Below are positions 1 to 7,732 of a stretch of 17,765 nucleotides of DNA, piece by piece. The first letter of the stretch is position 1, and each line of letters begins with the position of its first letter. Made by a program: the position numbers and the translations under genes. The stretch is from Prevotellaceae bacterium. GTDB taxonomy: Bacteria; Bacteroidota; Bacteroidia; Bacteroidales; Bacteroidaceae. The stretch lies in the NCBI GenBank assembly GCA_003150315.1, contig QAML01000059.1, forward strand, positions 1 through 17,765, written 5' to 3'. The notes below the pieces were generated by a model. That model did no database searches. It was not told the origin of the DNA and was given only the letters and a program-made list of their open reading frames with translations.

Positions 1-12
1 TTTCGTTTCCAT
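1..12 (-). CDS. possible start of a further downstream gene (first four codons only)
   Basis: About 68 bases past the stop of the SMC-like ATPase gene there is an ATG at 12-10 on the minus strand. It is preceded by AGAGG with a 10-base gap. Four codons (M-E-T-K) follow before the window ends. The good ribosome binding site and shared direction suggest that the operon continues leftwards, but no product can be named and four codons prove little. Confidence 0.25.
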
Positions 13-79
13 TATTCTTCTACCTCTGTGTGCAGATAATGTTTCCTTTTCGATATGATTCCGTATGCCAATGCTTTTT

Positions 80-3000
80 CTATTTAATATTTTCTACCAA
101 GTCAATAAAGCAAGAACTATAGTATTGATCGTCCAATTTACGTCTCAGAATATTATAAATTTTTCTATCATGTGTGGACATAATTATCTGGCAATCCGTA
201 CTTTCTATAATACTTCGAATCATATCAGAAAACCCCAACATATTCATATCATCAAAATGACTAATAGGATCATCAATAAATATTGTTCTAAAAGTAAGAT
301 TGTTTGCTGTTAATGCTCTCCCAAAGAATGAGCTAAACGCTACAGTATTTAATTGAGCTGTACTAAAATACCATTCTGGACGATACGAATCTGTCTCATC
401 TCCAATCTGTTCATTAACTACAATATAAAGTTGTGGCTCATCTTTTTCATTAAATGACAAATGATAATCAACATTTTTCATAAAATCATGCGGATCAATT
501 TTCTGATATATTTCGTTCATTATATTCTGACTAAAATAATCCTTTAGACTCTTTTCAAAAGTTTCCTTTGCAAGTTGAAAATCCTCTTCTGCTTCTTTAG
601 TTTCTTCTTGTGTAGATGCGTAAATTTCTTTATTCGTATCAATTTGTTCTGTCACACTTTTGTACTTCTCGAAATAGTTTCTCGCACTATTTTCTTCTTG
701 AATTTGCACTAAATATTCTACTTGTTTCAGATAGTCATCCGCAGATTGCATCCATTTTTTTAAATCTCGTTCTACTCCTTCTTTGGTAAAATCACTAAAA
801 AACTCACTAATAGATACCACCTTTTTTAAATGTTCTAATTCTTTAGATTGTTTATCTTTATCTGCCAGGAGTTTTTCCTCATTCTCTGCTGCAACATCGT
901 TGTATGTTCTAATCTGATTTTCTAATTCTTCTATTTCGTGTAAACAATTTTTATCTTGTAAGCGAAGAGCTTCTAATTCTTTATAAAAATCATAATTTTC
1001 TGGTTTTTCTTTAAGAATCATTATACTGGTGAACATTTGTGGATCTTCCAGAAAACTTTCTTTTCTTTTCATAACGCTTTTTATGCTTTCTTTTATAGTT
1101 TTTATCGAATCAGATAATATTTCTTTCTGGCTCTGTAAACTATCTCGTAACTCTATATAATTCTTTCTTTTTTCCTCCTGCAATTTCTCCCATTCTTTTA
1201 CTGTAGCTAAAGAATAGATATCTAAATTGATTTCGTGTTGAACAAACCAGATACGCAAATCACTCATTTCTTCTTCTAATTTGTTTTTTTGTTTGCTAAA
1301 ATCCTCTTGTAGTAAATAACAGTTTCGTAAATCATTCTCAATTTTCAATATATCTTGTTTTACTACTTCTTTCTTCCCACTTTTCCTTTCTTCAAATATA
1401 TGCAATAACCTTTCATATTCACCTAATATTTTTGTTGCTTCCACTTGAGCATTATAAAAATCTTCATTCAATTTCTCCGTATTATCAAAATTATAATTAT
1501 CAATAGCAGAGACCAATGCTTCCCAATTTTTAAACTTTGTATGACATAGCGGGCAATCTTTTTCTTCTTTATGAGACTGTAAATATTGTTTTGCTTTATT
1601 ACAAATATCCTGAACAGTCTCTTTACTTTGATTAGCCTTATATGCCTTTTTTCTGTATATGTCAATTTTTTGAATTTGATTTTCATAAATTTCTTTTATT
1701 TTGCATAAATCTTGTTTCAGTTCAAATCCAGCTAACAATTCTACGTCAAGAAAATTTTTGCTACCCATATCGATTTGTTCTATATTCTCAGATAGAACTA
1801 TGTTCTCAATCTGGTTAAATTTTTCTCTTCTTTCTAATAGAATTCTTTTATACTGTTCTATTTGTTTCTTTATTTTTGCCAGATTGTTCTCCAAATCTTT
1901 TAGCTGACTTCTGACAAAATCCATTTTTTCTGCGTTTGTATCAATTTCTTGCATTTTCTTTTCATCCAAGCTGTCCACTATTTGATTTAGTTGCTCACTA
2001 ACCTTTTGATACCTACTCAGATTTTCGTCATACTGGTGCGAAATGGCCTTGAGATTTTTATTAAAACTATTCTCCTGATTATCCAGCTCTAGATAAATAT
2101 ATAGCTGCTTTTCTACTTTATCGTAACCATATGAATCAATTAGTTCCAACAATTCCAGTTTTTCTTTTACAGCGGTAATTTCTGATTGAAGTTTTTTGAG
2201 TGATTGAATAATCCTACCTAATTCTCTTTTTCTTTTGAGTTTTGTTTCGCACTCCCTTAAATAAGATTCAACCTGTTGAATCGCATCCAATTGTTGATAA
2301 AAATATGTTATACCTATAAGCTGAATATTTTCAGCAGCACTAATTTTTTCTGAAAGTTTTTTTAGTTCAATATTTTTTATTTCTCTTTCATAAATCTGTG
2401 CTTCATTAATTAATTCATCATATTCTAGAGTACCCGCATTTTGAGCATCAAATAATATAGGTCTGTTTTGATTTGGAAACGAATTATATTTATATATTAT
2501 ATCTATAATTCTTTGCACAGAAAGCTTGTCTTTCATCAGCTGTGATAATTCTTTTTCCAACAACTGCTTATCCTCTTCTAGATCTGATAATTCACGTTTT
2601 TTTCTTTTATACACGTCATATAAATCAATAAACTCTTCTCGTTCATTACTAAGAGGTGCCGCACTATCTGTCCATTCTTTAAACTGAGCAGTTGGAGATT
2701 GGGCCGAAATAAAACTATCAATTTTATCATGAGGAAGAATCAGTAAGTCCCAAATTTTCCTTTGACTTTTTGCTCCAGTAATATCTTTCCCTGGACTAGC
2801 AGAAATAAATCTACAGTCATTCCCATCTTCTTGTAGATTAGCAACTTTTCTTTTTATCACTAAACCATTATCTAAATTTATTACAACATACGCCTCTTCA
2901 TGGCTATGATCTCGATGATGATAGATGGGTCCCTTTCTTTTTCCTCTTTCTTTAGCCTCAAGAGCAACTATACGTCCCACCTCTCCCTTAAGAGCATATT

Positions 3001-3571
3001 CAATCCCGTCAAATATACTGGTTTTTCCCATTCCATTTTTTGCATAAATTAAGACAAAACTCGCCGGTCGTCTATTTCTATCCTTAAAATCTATAACTTT
3101 CTCCCCTTCATATTTACGAAAATTCTTTAATGTCAGGCTTTTCAGCTTTGGGTGTGTTTTTATTGGAGCTTGTATATCAATTTTAAATATTTTGCTTTCA
3201 ACCAATTGTTTATATTCTTCGTCAGTGTCACATCTTTGTTCAAACACATATTTCTTTGCTGAAAAAGAATCCTCCTCAATCTGATTTTTCATTTCAAGAT
3301 TTATTTCTTTAGAAGTAAAGAAACAAATATAAAAATTACTTTTTTCAATAATAGATTCTATTTTTGTTTGATATTTTACTGCCACATAATAGTTTATTTC
3401 TTTCCAGTTTTGGTACAGATCTTTTAGTTCAGAAAACACGCAAATAAATATATGCGAATGATAAGAGGTATCCGCATGCATTTTACGAGTGTAGTAACAG
3501 CATTTGCATCCCCACTTATCGATCAATGTAGTCTGTAATTCCCAGTTAATTAAACTATTTATAATTCCCAT
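80..3571 (-). CDS. lmuB: SMC/Rad50-like ABC ATPase with zinc hook, Lamassu LmuB-like
   Basis: Large coiled-coil ABC ATPase of the SMC/RecF/Rad50 superfamily, expected to be the cytoplasmic sensor and motor of the cassette. Residues here count from an upstream in-frame ATG at 3613. Visible features are a Walker A (YAKNGMGKTS, 190-199), long heptad-rich arms, a central zinc hook CPLC (C687/C690), an ABC signature-like STAQLN near 1085, a Walker B FIDDP (D1114-D1115) followed by the D-loop SHFDD, and an H-loop STHD. The ATPase begins only near residue 157. The preceding part resembles the small 'middle component' of ABC three-component systems, so a fusion is likely (inference). I chose the ATG at 3571 (residue 15) because it overlaps the protease stop by 13 bases, follows GA-rich sequence, and the upstream ATG lacks a good binding site. 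With a protease and an MBL hydrolase upstream, this fits Lamassu of the hydrolase-protease type. An RloC-type anticodon nuclease is less likely given this context. Confidence 0.85.
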   Translation of the reverse strand: MGIINSLINWELQTTLIDKWGCKCCYYTRKMHADTSYHSHIFICVFSELKDLYQNWKEINYYVAVKYQTKIESIIEKSNFYICFFTSKEINLEMKNQIEEDSFSAKKYVFEQRCDTDEEYKQLVESKIFKIDIQAPIKTHPKLKSLTLKNFRKYEGEKVIDFKDRNRRPASFVLIYAKNGMGKTSIFDGIEYALKGEVGRIVALEAKERGKRKGPIYHHRDHSHEEAYVVINLDNGLVIKRKVANLQEDGNDCRFISASPGKDITGAKSQRKIWDLLILPHDKIDSFISAQSPTAQFKEWTDSAAPLSNEREEFIDLYDVYKRKKRELSDLEEDKQLLEKELSQLMKDKLSVQRIIDIIYKYNSFPNQNRPILFDAQNAGTLEYDELINEAQIYEREIKNIELKKLSEKISAAENIQLIGITYFYQQLDAIQQVESYLRECETKLKRKRELGRIIQSLKKLQSEITAVKEKLELLELIDSYGYDKVEKQLYIYLELDNQENSFNKNLKAISHQYDENLSRYQKVSEQLNQIVDSLDEKKMQEIDTNAEKMDFVRSQLKDLENNLAKIKKQIEQYKRILLERREKFNQIENIVLSENIEQIDMGSKNFLDVELLAGFELKQDLCKIKEIYENQIQKIDIYRKKAYKANQSKETVQDICNKAKQYLQSHKEEKDCPLCHTKFKNWEALVSAIDNYNFDNTEKLNEDFYNAQVEATKILGEYERLLHIFEERKSGKKEVVKQDILKIENDLRNCYLLQEDFSKQKNKLEEEMSDLRIWFVQHEINLDIYSLATVKEWEKLQEEKRKNYIELRDSLQSQKEILSDSIKTIKESIKSVMKRKESFLEDPQMFTSIMILKEKPENYDFYKELEALRLQDKNCLHEIEELENQIRTYNDVAAENEEKLLADKDKQSKELEHLKKVVSISEFFSDFTKEGVERDLKKWMQSADDYLKQVEYLVQIQEENSARNYFEKYKSVTEQIDTNKEIYASTQEETKEAEEDFQLAKETFEKSLKDYFSQNIMNEIYQKIDPHDFMKNVDYHLSFNEKDEPQLYIVVNEQIGDETDSYRPEWYFSTAQLNTVAFSSFFGRALTANNLTFRTIFIDDPISHFDDMNMLGFSDMIRSIIESTDCQIIMSTHDRKIYNILRRKLDDQYYSSCFIDLVENIK

Positions 3572-5061
3572 AACTCTTTCAGTACCCCCGCCATATTTTC
3601 TTGTAACAAGCATTTATCAATTTTATTTCTACTCATCAAATCCAGCATACGATCAACACTTATAGCAGCCAAATTGCAATGTATAGCTGCACCATCAATA
3701 ATATCAAAGTTTTCCGACTCTTTGCTATTTTCAGGTAAAAACTGTCCTAATTTATTCTTTAGTGCCCTATTAGAACATTCCGCACATGCAGTAATATCTC
3801 TCACAATTGCACGGCATTCATGTCTTGGATATAGAAAAAAACGTCCATTATTACTATTTAGAACAAATAATGTTCCATTTTTTAGTTTTCCTCGCTTTGC
3901 AAAGTATTCAGCTTCTATTAAGCGTCCTAAAACCGATTCTGTTTCATCCTCAGTACAAATATATTCCACTTCAACTTGATCATTTTCATAAGGATCTGGC
4001 ATATTTATCACTGGCTTAGTTACATTAGCACCAGAAACAAACCCCGAGCCGTAAAGTATCGCCATTAATTCTAATTTCCCAGTCCAAAATTTATCACACT
4101 TCTTTCGATCACTTTTACAAGATAATTCATCGTACCATTTTTCAACGCAATTTTCGGGTAATAAATCACAATCTTCCATTAGTTCTTCTGAAAAGTCATA
4201 AAACAACCTTTTAGCTTTGCTCCTGCTACTCGGAAATGTAAAACCAGCTAATTCTTTATATCTCTCAAAAGAACGCGGATACTCTGAATGTAAATTGGTA
4301 AGTTCCAGTAATTCTCTGCACTTTTCAGAAGAAGTAGCCCTTAACAATGTTCCTGAGGAATTATCACCACATTCTTCTGAAATAATACATATTAAGTTTA
4401 TGCTATTATTTCTAAAAGAAAATAAACCGGTTCCCGAATACCCTTCCATTACACTACTACGAGAACCCATTCTCCCTATTGCACTAAATTTATATTCTAT
4501 AGAATATGTTTTATTCTGAGAAATACCATTGATTCTCCCCTGCAATTCGCGCTTCCCATCTAGGAAATTCGCACCTTTTTTTTCACGCTCTTTATCCATA
4601 GATAATGGAAAGCCATAACCATATAATTCCTCTGCAAGTATTCCCTGACTAATTTTCATATACCCCATTGTATTCATCCACTCTTGCCATGGGATAAGAA
4701 TCATGGCAATGTCAGCAATAGATGACGGATCTGTTTGCATATAATCAGGATGAATACATATGCTTCCTTCTTCAGGGACAAAGTCCGAAATATTCATAGC
4801 TAATTTTGCTTCAACATTAATTTTTTGAGGATTTCCAAAACTATCCATGCAACCTAACGATAAACATATCTGTGATTCACCTTCTTTGAATATATCGATT
4901 ATCACATGTGCAGCGGTGAAAACAACAGCCATTTCCCCTACTTGTCTTAAAAACAAGATTCCAGACCCTTTCAATTGGTCCGATTCGTCTTTAGCAATTC
5001 TTACCGACAGACGATTAATTATCTCAAAACATTCCGTATTCTCCATATATATAACATCCAT
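3559..5061 (-). CDS. trypsin-like serine protease effector with long C-terminal domain (Lamassu/ABC-3C type)
   Basis: A 500-residue protein whose first 230 residues carry a chymotrypsin-fold catalytic triad: His52 in TAAHVI, Asp117 in ADIAMIL and Ser209 in GYSGTG. No signal peptide or membrane segment is visible, so it should act in the cytoplasm. The C-terminal half (about 260-500) has several cysteines, among them ACAEC, and ends in a helical stretch. It is not a protease domain, and by position it is likely to tether the enzyme to the SMC ATPase, as C-terminal domains of ABC-3C effectors are proposed to do (inference). The start at 5061 follows AAAGG by four bases; a second ATG at 5046 is possible. 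The start overlaps the MBL gene by 38 bases and the stop overlaps the ATPase gene, so translation is probably coupled. The natural substrate is unknown. Confidence 0.8.
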   Translation of the reverse strand: MDVIYMENTECFEIINRLSVRIAKDESDQLKGSGILFLRQVGEMAVVFTAAHVIIDIFKEGESQICLSLGCMDSFGNPQKINVEAKLAMNISDFVPEEGSICIHPDYMQTDPSSIADIAMILIPWQEWMNTMGYMKISQGILAEELYGYGFPLSMDKEREKKGANFLDGKRELQGRINGISQNKTYSIEYKFSAIGRMGSRSSVMEGYSGTGLFSFRNNSINLICIISEECGDNSSGTLLRATSSEKCRELLELTNLHSEYPRSFERYKELAGFTFPSSRSKAKRLFYDFSEELMEDCDLLPENCVEKWYDELSCKSDRKKCDKFWTGKLELMAILYGSGFVSGANVTKPVINMPDPYENDQVEVEYICTEDETESVLGRLIEAEYFAKRGKLKNGTLFVLNSNNGRFFLYPRHECRAIVRDITACAECSNRALKNKLGQFLPENSKESENFDIIDGAAIHCNLAAISVDRMLDLMSRNKIDKCLLQENMAGVLKELWEL

Positions 5062-6157
5062 CCTTTATCTCTAGAGCTTGGTCATCTAACAGATACAAAG
5101 ATAGTTTCTTTGTATCTATAAACGCTCTACGATCCTCAATAGTAAAATATCTTTCATGATATTCTGTATTATACCAATCATAATTACAATACAGATTAAT
5201 ATCTTTTTTACCTGCATTTTTCAGCAGATGAGAAAGCACAACTTTACTGGGTACCTTCTTATGATGACCGTTTGTACTCAATAAATAATTATTCGTCCTA
5301 ATTGTTTTTAGCAAAGAATCGGAAGTGTTACTTCTGCTGCCATGATGTGACAATTTTAATAAATCGACCTCGAAATGATCTGCGTCGTTGATTTTTTTAA
5401 TTCCTTGCAAACAGACTGATGGTTTTGCATCTCCTAAAAAAGCCAGTTTTATACTATGATATTCAAAAATAAAGGCTATAGAAGAAGCATTATTGGGAGA
5501 TGAATCACTCAACAATTTTTCTTGCATTAAATCAGCTAAATTCTTTTTCACCATCTCAAGATTACTTGCATATTGAACATACTCGTTTTCTCTTTCATAC
5601 TTTTCCCATTCATTTGCAAACTTAATTAATTCTTTTTCTCCAGGACTAATAAATCGCATTGTCGCGCCATTAGGTAAAACAGCTTGTTGTCCATATACAA
5701 CATAATCAACCAAACGATCTTTCAATCCTTTCTCTGATAATAACTCCCCAAATTTAATTCCATCCTTTACACCATATTCTTTATAATTCTGGTTTACACG
5801 AATCTGATCTTCTATGCAAACAGAGCTTTCCAAAATTTCGCCTGTCCCTTTCAGATTCCTATGTATACCTTGGTATGTATTAAAATAAATTCGTTTCACT
5901 GTTCTATCCAATATATCATTTGAAATTCTACAAATGCCCTCTAGCGCTCCTTGTATATGATCATAATCAACGTGAGTTAGCACAAGTGCTTCTATTTTTT
6001 CTTTACGTTCATCAATAATACTAATAATTGATGCAAATTCCTCCCCACATTCATCAGTTCCACCATCAATTAAGATGTGACTATATACTTCATTTTCACC
6101 ATATGCAACCCAAATAAAATCTCCTTCATTCGCAGGCAAAGCAAATATCTTGACCAT
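5024..6157 (-). CDS. metallo-beta-lactamase fold hydrolase, ComEC/Rec2-like (Lamassu hydrolase component)
   Basis: A 377-residue MBL-fold protein and the first gene of the operon. The metal-binding motif is HVDYDH (His62, Asp64, Asp66, His67). An Asp-Gly-Gly loop lies at 31-33, LGDAKP supplies a further Asp243, and KLSHHGS (His271/His272) is typical of the ComEC/Rec2 nuclease-like branch of MBL enzymes. A last His pair is at 298-299. It has no ComEC membrane domain, so it is a stand-alone soluble enzyme, plausibly acting on nucleic acid or a phosphoester (inference). AGGAG nine bases before the ATG strongly supports the start. The downstream protease gene overlaps its last 38 bases. In hydrolase-protease Lamassu systems such an enzyme and a protease accompany the SMC ATPase, which is the main reason for the assignment. 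Confidence 0.82.
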   Translation of the reverse strand: MVKIFALPANEGDFIWVAYGENEVYSHILIDGGTDECGEEFASIISIIDERKEKIEALVLTHVDYDHIQGALEGICRISNDILDRTVKRIYFNTYQGIHRNLKGTGEILESSVCIEDQIRVNQNYKEYGVKDGIKFGELLSEKGLKDRLVDYVVYGQQAVLPNGATMRFISPGEKELIKFANEWEKYERENEYVQYASNLEMVKKNLADLMQEKLLSDSSPNNASSIAFIFEYHSIKLAFLGDAKPSVCLQGIKKINDADHFEVDLLKLSHHGSRSNTSDSLLKTIRTNNYLLSTNGHHKKVPSKVVLSHLLKNAGKKDINLYCNYDWYNTEYHERYFTIEDRRAFIDTKKLSLYLLDDQALEIKDGCYIYGEYGMF

Positions 6158-6210
6158 TATGTTTTTCTCCTATCCTGTTACTGTTACAAAAGACTTTTTG
6201 AATATTCTTG

Positions 6211-6218
6211 TACTTAGA
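6211..6218. repeat. 8-bp direct repeat TACTTAGA, left target-site duplication candidate
   Basis: TACTTAGA abuts the left inverted repeat of the GIY-YIG unit. The same eight bases occur two bases outside the right inverted repeat. A matching direct repeat at both outer borders is the expected footprint of transposition. Confidence 0.6.
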
Positions 6219-6241
6219 GTTCTTCCGCAAAAGACTGTATT
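6219..6241 (+). repeat. left terminal inverted repeat of the GIY-YIG unit
   Basis: This 23-base sequence starts GTTCTTCCGCAAAAG. Its reverse complement recurs at 7452-7474 with 21 of 23 bases matching, the first 15 being identical. No further copy was seen in the window. Confidence 0.7.
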
Positions 6242-6300
6242 TTACAAAATATCAGAAACAGATATCCAATATTTATCAAGAAATTTGAATTTGATTTTCA

Positions 6301-6320
6301 GAAAAAACGCAAATTTGCGA
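6301..6320 (-). terminator. likely intrinsic terminator of the GIY-YIG-like gene
   Basis: Read on the minus strand, the perfect palindrome CGCAAATTTGCG (6308-6319) lies about 20 bases past the stop codon and is followed directly by six T residues. The stem is short (four strong pairs around an AATT loop), so efficiency may be modest. Confidence 0.45.
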
Positions 6321-6338
6321 AAGAGCCTTATGCGAACG

Positions 6339-7421
6339 TCATATACACCCATCAGAATGATGACTATCCGAACTTGTGAATGCATAACCTTCTTCAATCA
6401 TTCGCCTCTCATGTTCAGCATACCATTTTTTCGCGTACCGTTCAGTTTTGTTCTCACCTGGAACGAAGACTTTAGTGTACCCGTCTTTATCTCCCACAAT
6501 GGATGAAGCAAATGCCGTTTCAGGATAGCCTATTATGTTCCCTGCGTCATACTTCAAAATCATGTTCTCTGCGATTGAGTAGCAAAAGACACTGGCATCG
6601 GATTTATACAGACCATCCTTTGAAAAAGGATAGTTCTTAAATCGTATACGGTTATACTTTGGATTCATGCTATGAATAAGAGACTTTTCTGCATCAAGGC
6701 TTATCTGGCTAGGTGTTACATCAAAATCCCCGATGAGTCCTTTCATCCAGTCATTCTCCGTACTGAATCCCGTGAGCATCGTACACATATAGGAATCGAT
6801 AGTGAACGGCATCAATATAAGTTCTTCACTTTTGTCAAAGCTAGGTGATATTACTTTCTCTTCTATAAGCATATCCTGTAGGGCATGATGTGCCTTAAAC
6901 CTTTGTGTCAACTTCTCCCTAACTGTTTCTCCTACATAAAGAACATCATAGGTAATAGCCGAGGTAAAATCACCCTGTATCTCAATGTGGAACAAATCAT
7001 TACTAGCGTAATAAATCAGTTCATCAAAGGTAAATCCAATATTGGGAACAGCTTCACCCTTATCATTAAAAGCAAATAGCCATACTTTCTGAGCTTTCTC
7101 CAATCCCTCTGGTTCCGTTTTTATTCCTGCAAAACCGTTCAAAGAGTATTTTGGATTTGTTAATGCGGGGATGAAAATACGGAAGGATGCTTTACCCACC
7201 TCAACATCAAGGATTAAGCAATGTTCATCTGATATTTCCCTTCGTGGAACAAAAACCGGAGCTTCTCGTTTGCCTATGATATAGAGAGAAGCATTGTCGA
7301 GGCTTTCTTTCTCACGCCAGAGTTCAGTATTGAGTACAGGTGATTTCTTTATACGGTTAAAATCTTTGATAGAGATAGGAGAGTGAGTTAAATGTAAATT
7401 TGTTTCTAATATATTGTTCAT
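6339..7421 (-). CDS. GIY-YIG-like nuclease-family protein, only gene of the inverted-repeat unit
   Basis: A 360-residue protein with no signal peptide or membrane segment. Its middle resembles a divergent GIY-YIG endonuclease fold: VLYVGET (161-166) in place of YIG, LTQRFKAHH (171-179) supplying the catalytic-type Arg174, and EKSLIHSMNPKYN (245-257) supplying the metal-binding-type Glu245 and the final Asn. The canonical GIY triplet ten residues before YIG is not evident. The N-terminal 130 residues (beta-rich) and C-terminal 100 residues are not recognised. The start is supported by AAGGAG 12 bases upstream. It is co-directional with the Lamassu-like operon, but the terminator and inverted repeats suggest a separate unit. 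It could be a defence nuclease, a DNA-processing enzyme of the element, or a catalytically dead relative. Confidence 0.5.
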   Translation of the reverse strand: MNNILETNLHLTHSPISIKDFNRIKKSPVLNTELWREKESLDNASLYIIGKREAPVFVPRREISDEHCLILDVEVGKASFRIFIPALTNPKYSLNGFAGIKTEPEGLEKAQKVWLFAFNDKGEAVPNIGFTFDELIYYASNDLFHIEIQGDFTSAITYDVLYVGETVREKLTQRFKAHHALQDMLIEEKVISPSFDKSEELILMPFTIDSYMCTMLTGFSTENDWMKGLIGDFDVTPSQISLDAEKSLIHSMNPKYNRIRFKNYPFSKDGLYKSDASVFCYSIAENMILKYDAGNIIGYPETAFASSIVGDKDGYTKVFVPGENKTERYAKKWYAEHERRMIEEGYAFTSSDSHHSDGCI

Positions 7422-7451
7422 ATGGGTAATATTCTCCTTATTAGTTAATGT

Positions 7452-7474
7452 AATACGGCCTTTTGCGGAAGAAC
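7452..7474 (-). repeat. right terminal inverted repeat of the GIY-YIG unit
   Basis: Inverted copy of 6219-6241. On the plus strand it ends CTTTTGCGGAAGAAC. It lies only 31 bases upstream of the start codon of the enclosed gene, so it may also overlap that gene's promoter. Confidence 0.7.
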
Positions 7475-7476
7475 CA

Positions 7477-7484
7477 TACTTAGA
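7477..7484. repeat. 8-bp direct repeat TACTTAGA, right target-site duplication candidate
   Basis: Direct copy of 6211-6218, two bases beyond the right inverted repeat. Joining the outer flanks would regenerate an uninterrupted leader for the Lamassu-like operon. Confidence 0.6.
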
Positions 7485-7515
7485 AACCGTGAATCCGGAA
7501 AATAGGAAATCAGAA

Positions 7516-7530
7516 TTCCGATAATCGGAA
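7516..7530. promoter_or_regulatory. 15-bp palindrome, possible operator
   Basis: TTCCGATAATCGGAA is a perfect palindrome with 7-base arms around one A. With one mismatch the arms extend to 10 bases. If the inverted-repeat unit were absent, it would lie about 85-100 bp upstream of the MBL start codon, a position suited to an operator of that operon. The binding protein is unknown. Confidence 0.35.
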
Positions 7531-7560
7531 ATCGCCGTATTTGTGCTTGATTAAATGTCC

Positions 7561-7637
7561 ATTTCTATGAGAATATTTGTCAAGTCCTTGCCGCTTCAGC
7601 GGTGCGTAGCAGCCTTTATAATTATTCTCATGGAAAT
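7561..7637. repeat. 77-bp inverted-repeat structure with inner hairpin
   Basis: Arms at 7561-7575 and 7623-7637 pair over 15 bases with one mismatch (ATTTCTATGAGAATA against the complement of TATTCTCATGGAAAT). The 47-base interior holds a small CCGC-TTCA-GCGG hairpin at 7591-7602. No ORF is present. It could be a MITE-like remnant, a recombination site or a structured RNA; nothing decides between these. Confidence 0.4.
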
Positions 7638-7656
7638 ATAATTTTTCAAGTATAAA

Positions 7657-7674
7657 TGGTTTGAGTGTCAAAAG
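7657..7674 (+). repeat. IS1182-family element, left inverted repeat
   Basis: 18 bases, of which 15 match the reverse complement of 9459-9476. The inner ten bases, GTGTCAAAAG, are identical. Just inside, AGTCATGTT (7673-7681) pairs with AACATGACT (7717-7725) as a subterminal inverted repeat. Confidence 0.6.
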
Positions 7675-7732
7675 TCATGTTCTGAATCATGCATCAGCAA
7701 AAAGCTAGAATTTTTAAACATGACTGGTGATT

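Larger units (their letters stand above)
6219..7476. mobile_element. 1.26-kb single-gene unit with terminal inverted repeats and 8-bp target duplication
   Basis: The unit has 23-bp inverted ends at 6219-6241 and 7452-7474 (21/23 identical) and is flanked by TACTTAGA direct repeats. The right repeat lies two bases outside the inverted end, so the exact right border is uncertain. Inside are only the 360-residue GIY-YIG-like gene, its ribosome binding site and a likely terminator. There is no transposase, and the ends do not resemble those of the neighbouring IS1182 element. It may be a non-autonomous element carrying a passenger gene, or an element moved by its own unusual nuclease. Inserted here, it lies 53 bp upstream of the MBL start codon. 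Confidence 0.6.

Noticed and set aside
65..313. Plus-strand ORF opposite the 3' end of the ATPase gene
   Set aside because: No ribosome binding site and no recognisable protein sequence; it is the complement of conserved Walker B and D-loop coding sequence.
80..3571. Possible RloC anticodon nuclease, because of the zinc hook in an ABC ATPase
   Set aside because: No C-terminal nuclease region follows the ABC head, which ends the protein, and the operon partners fit Lamassu better.
4217..4519. Plus-strand ORF of 100 codons inside the protease gene
   Set aside because: Lies opposite the codons for the protease Ser209 region, with low-complexity composition; a shadow frame.
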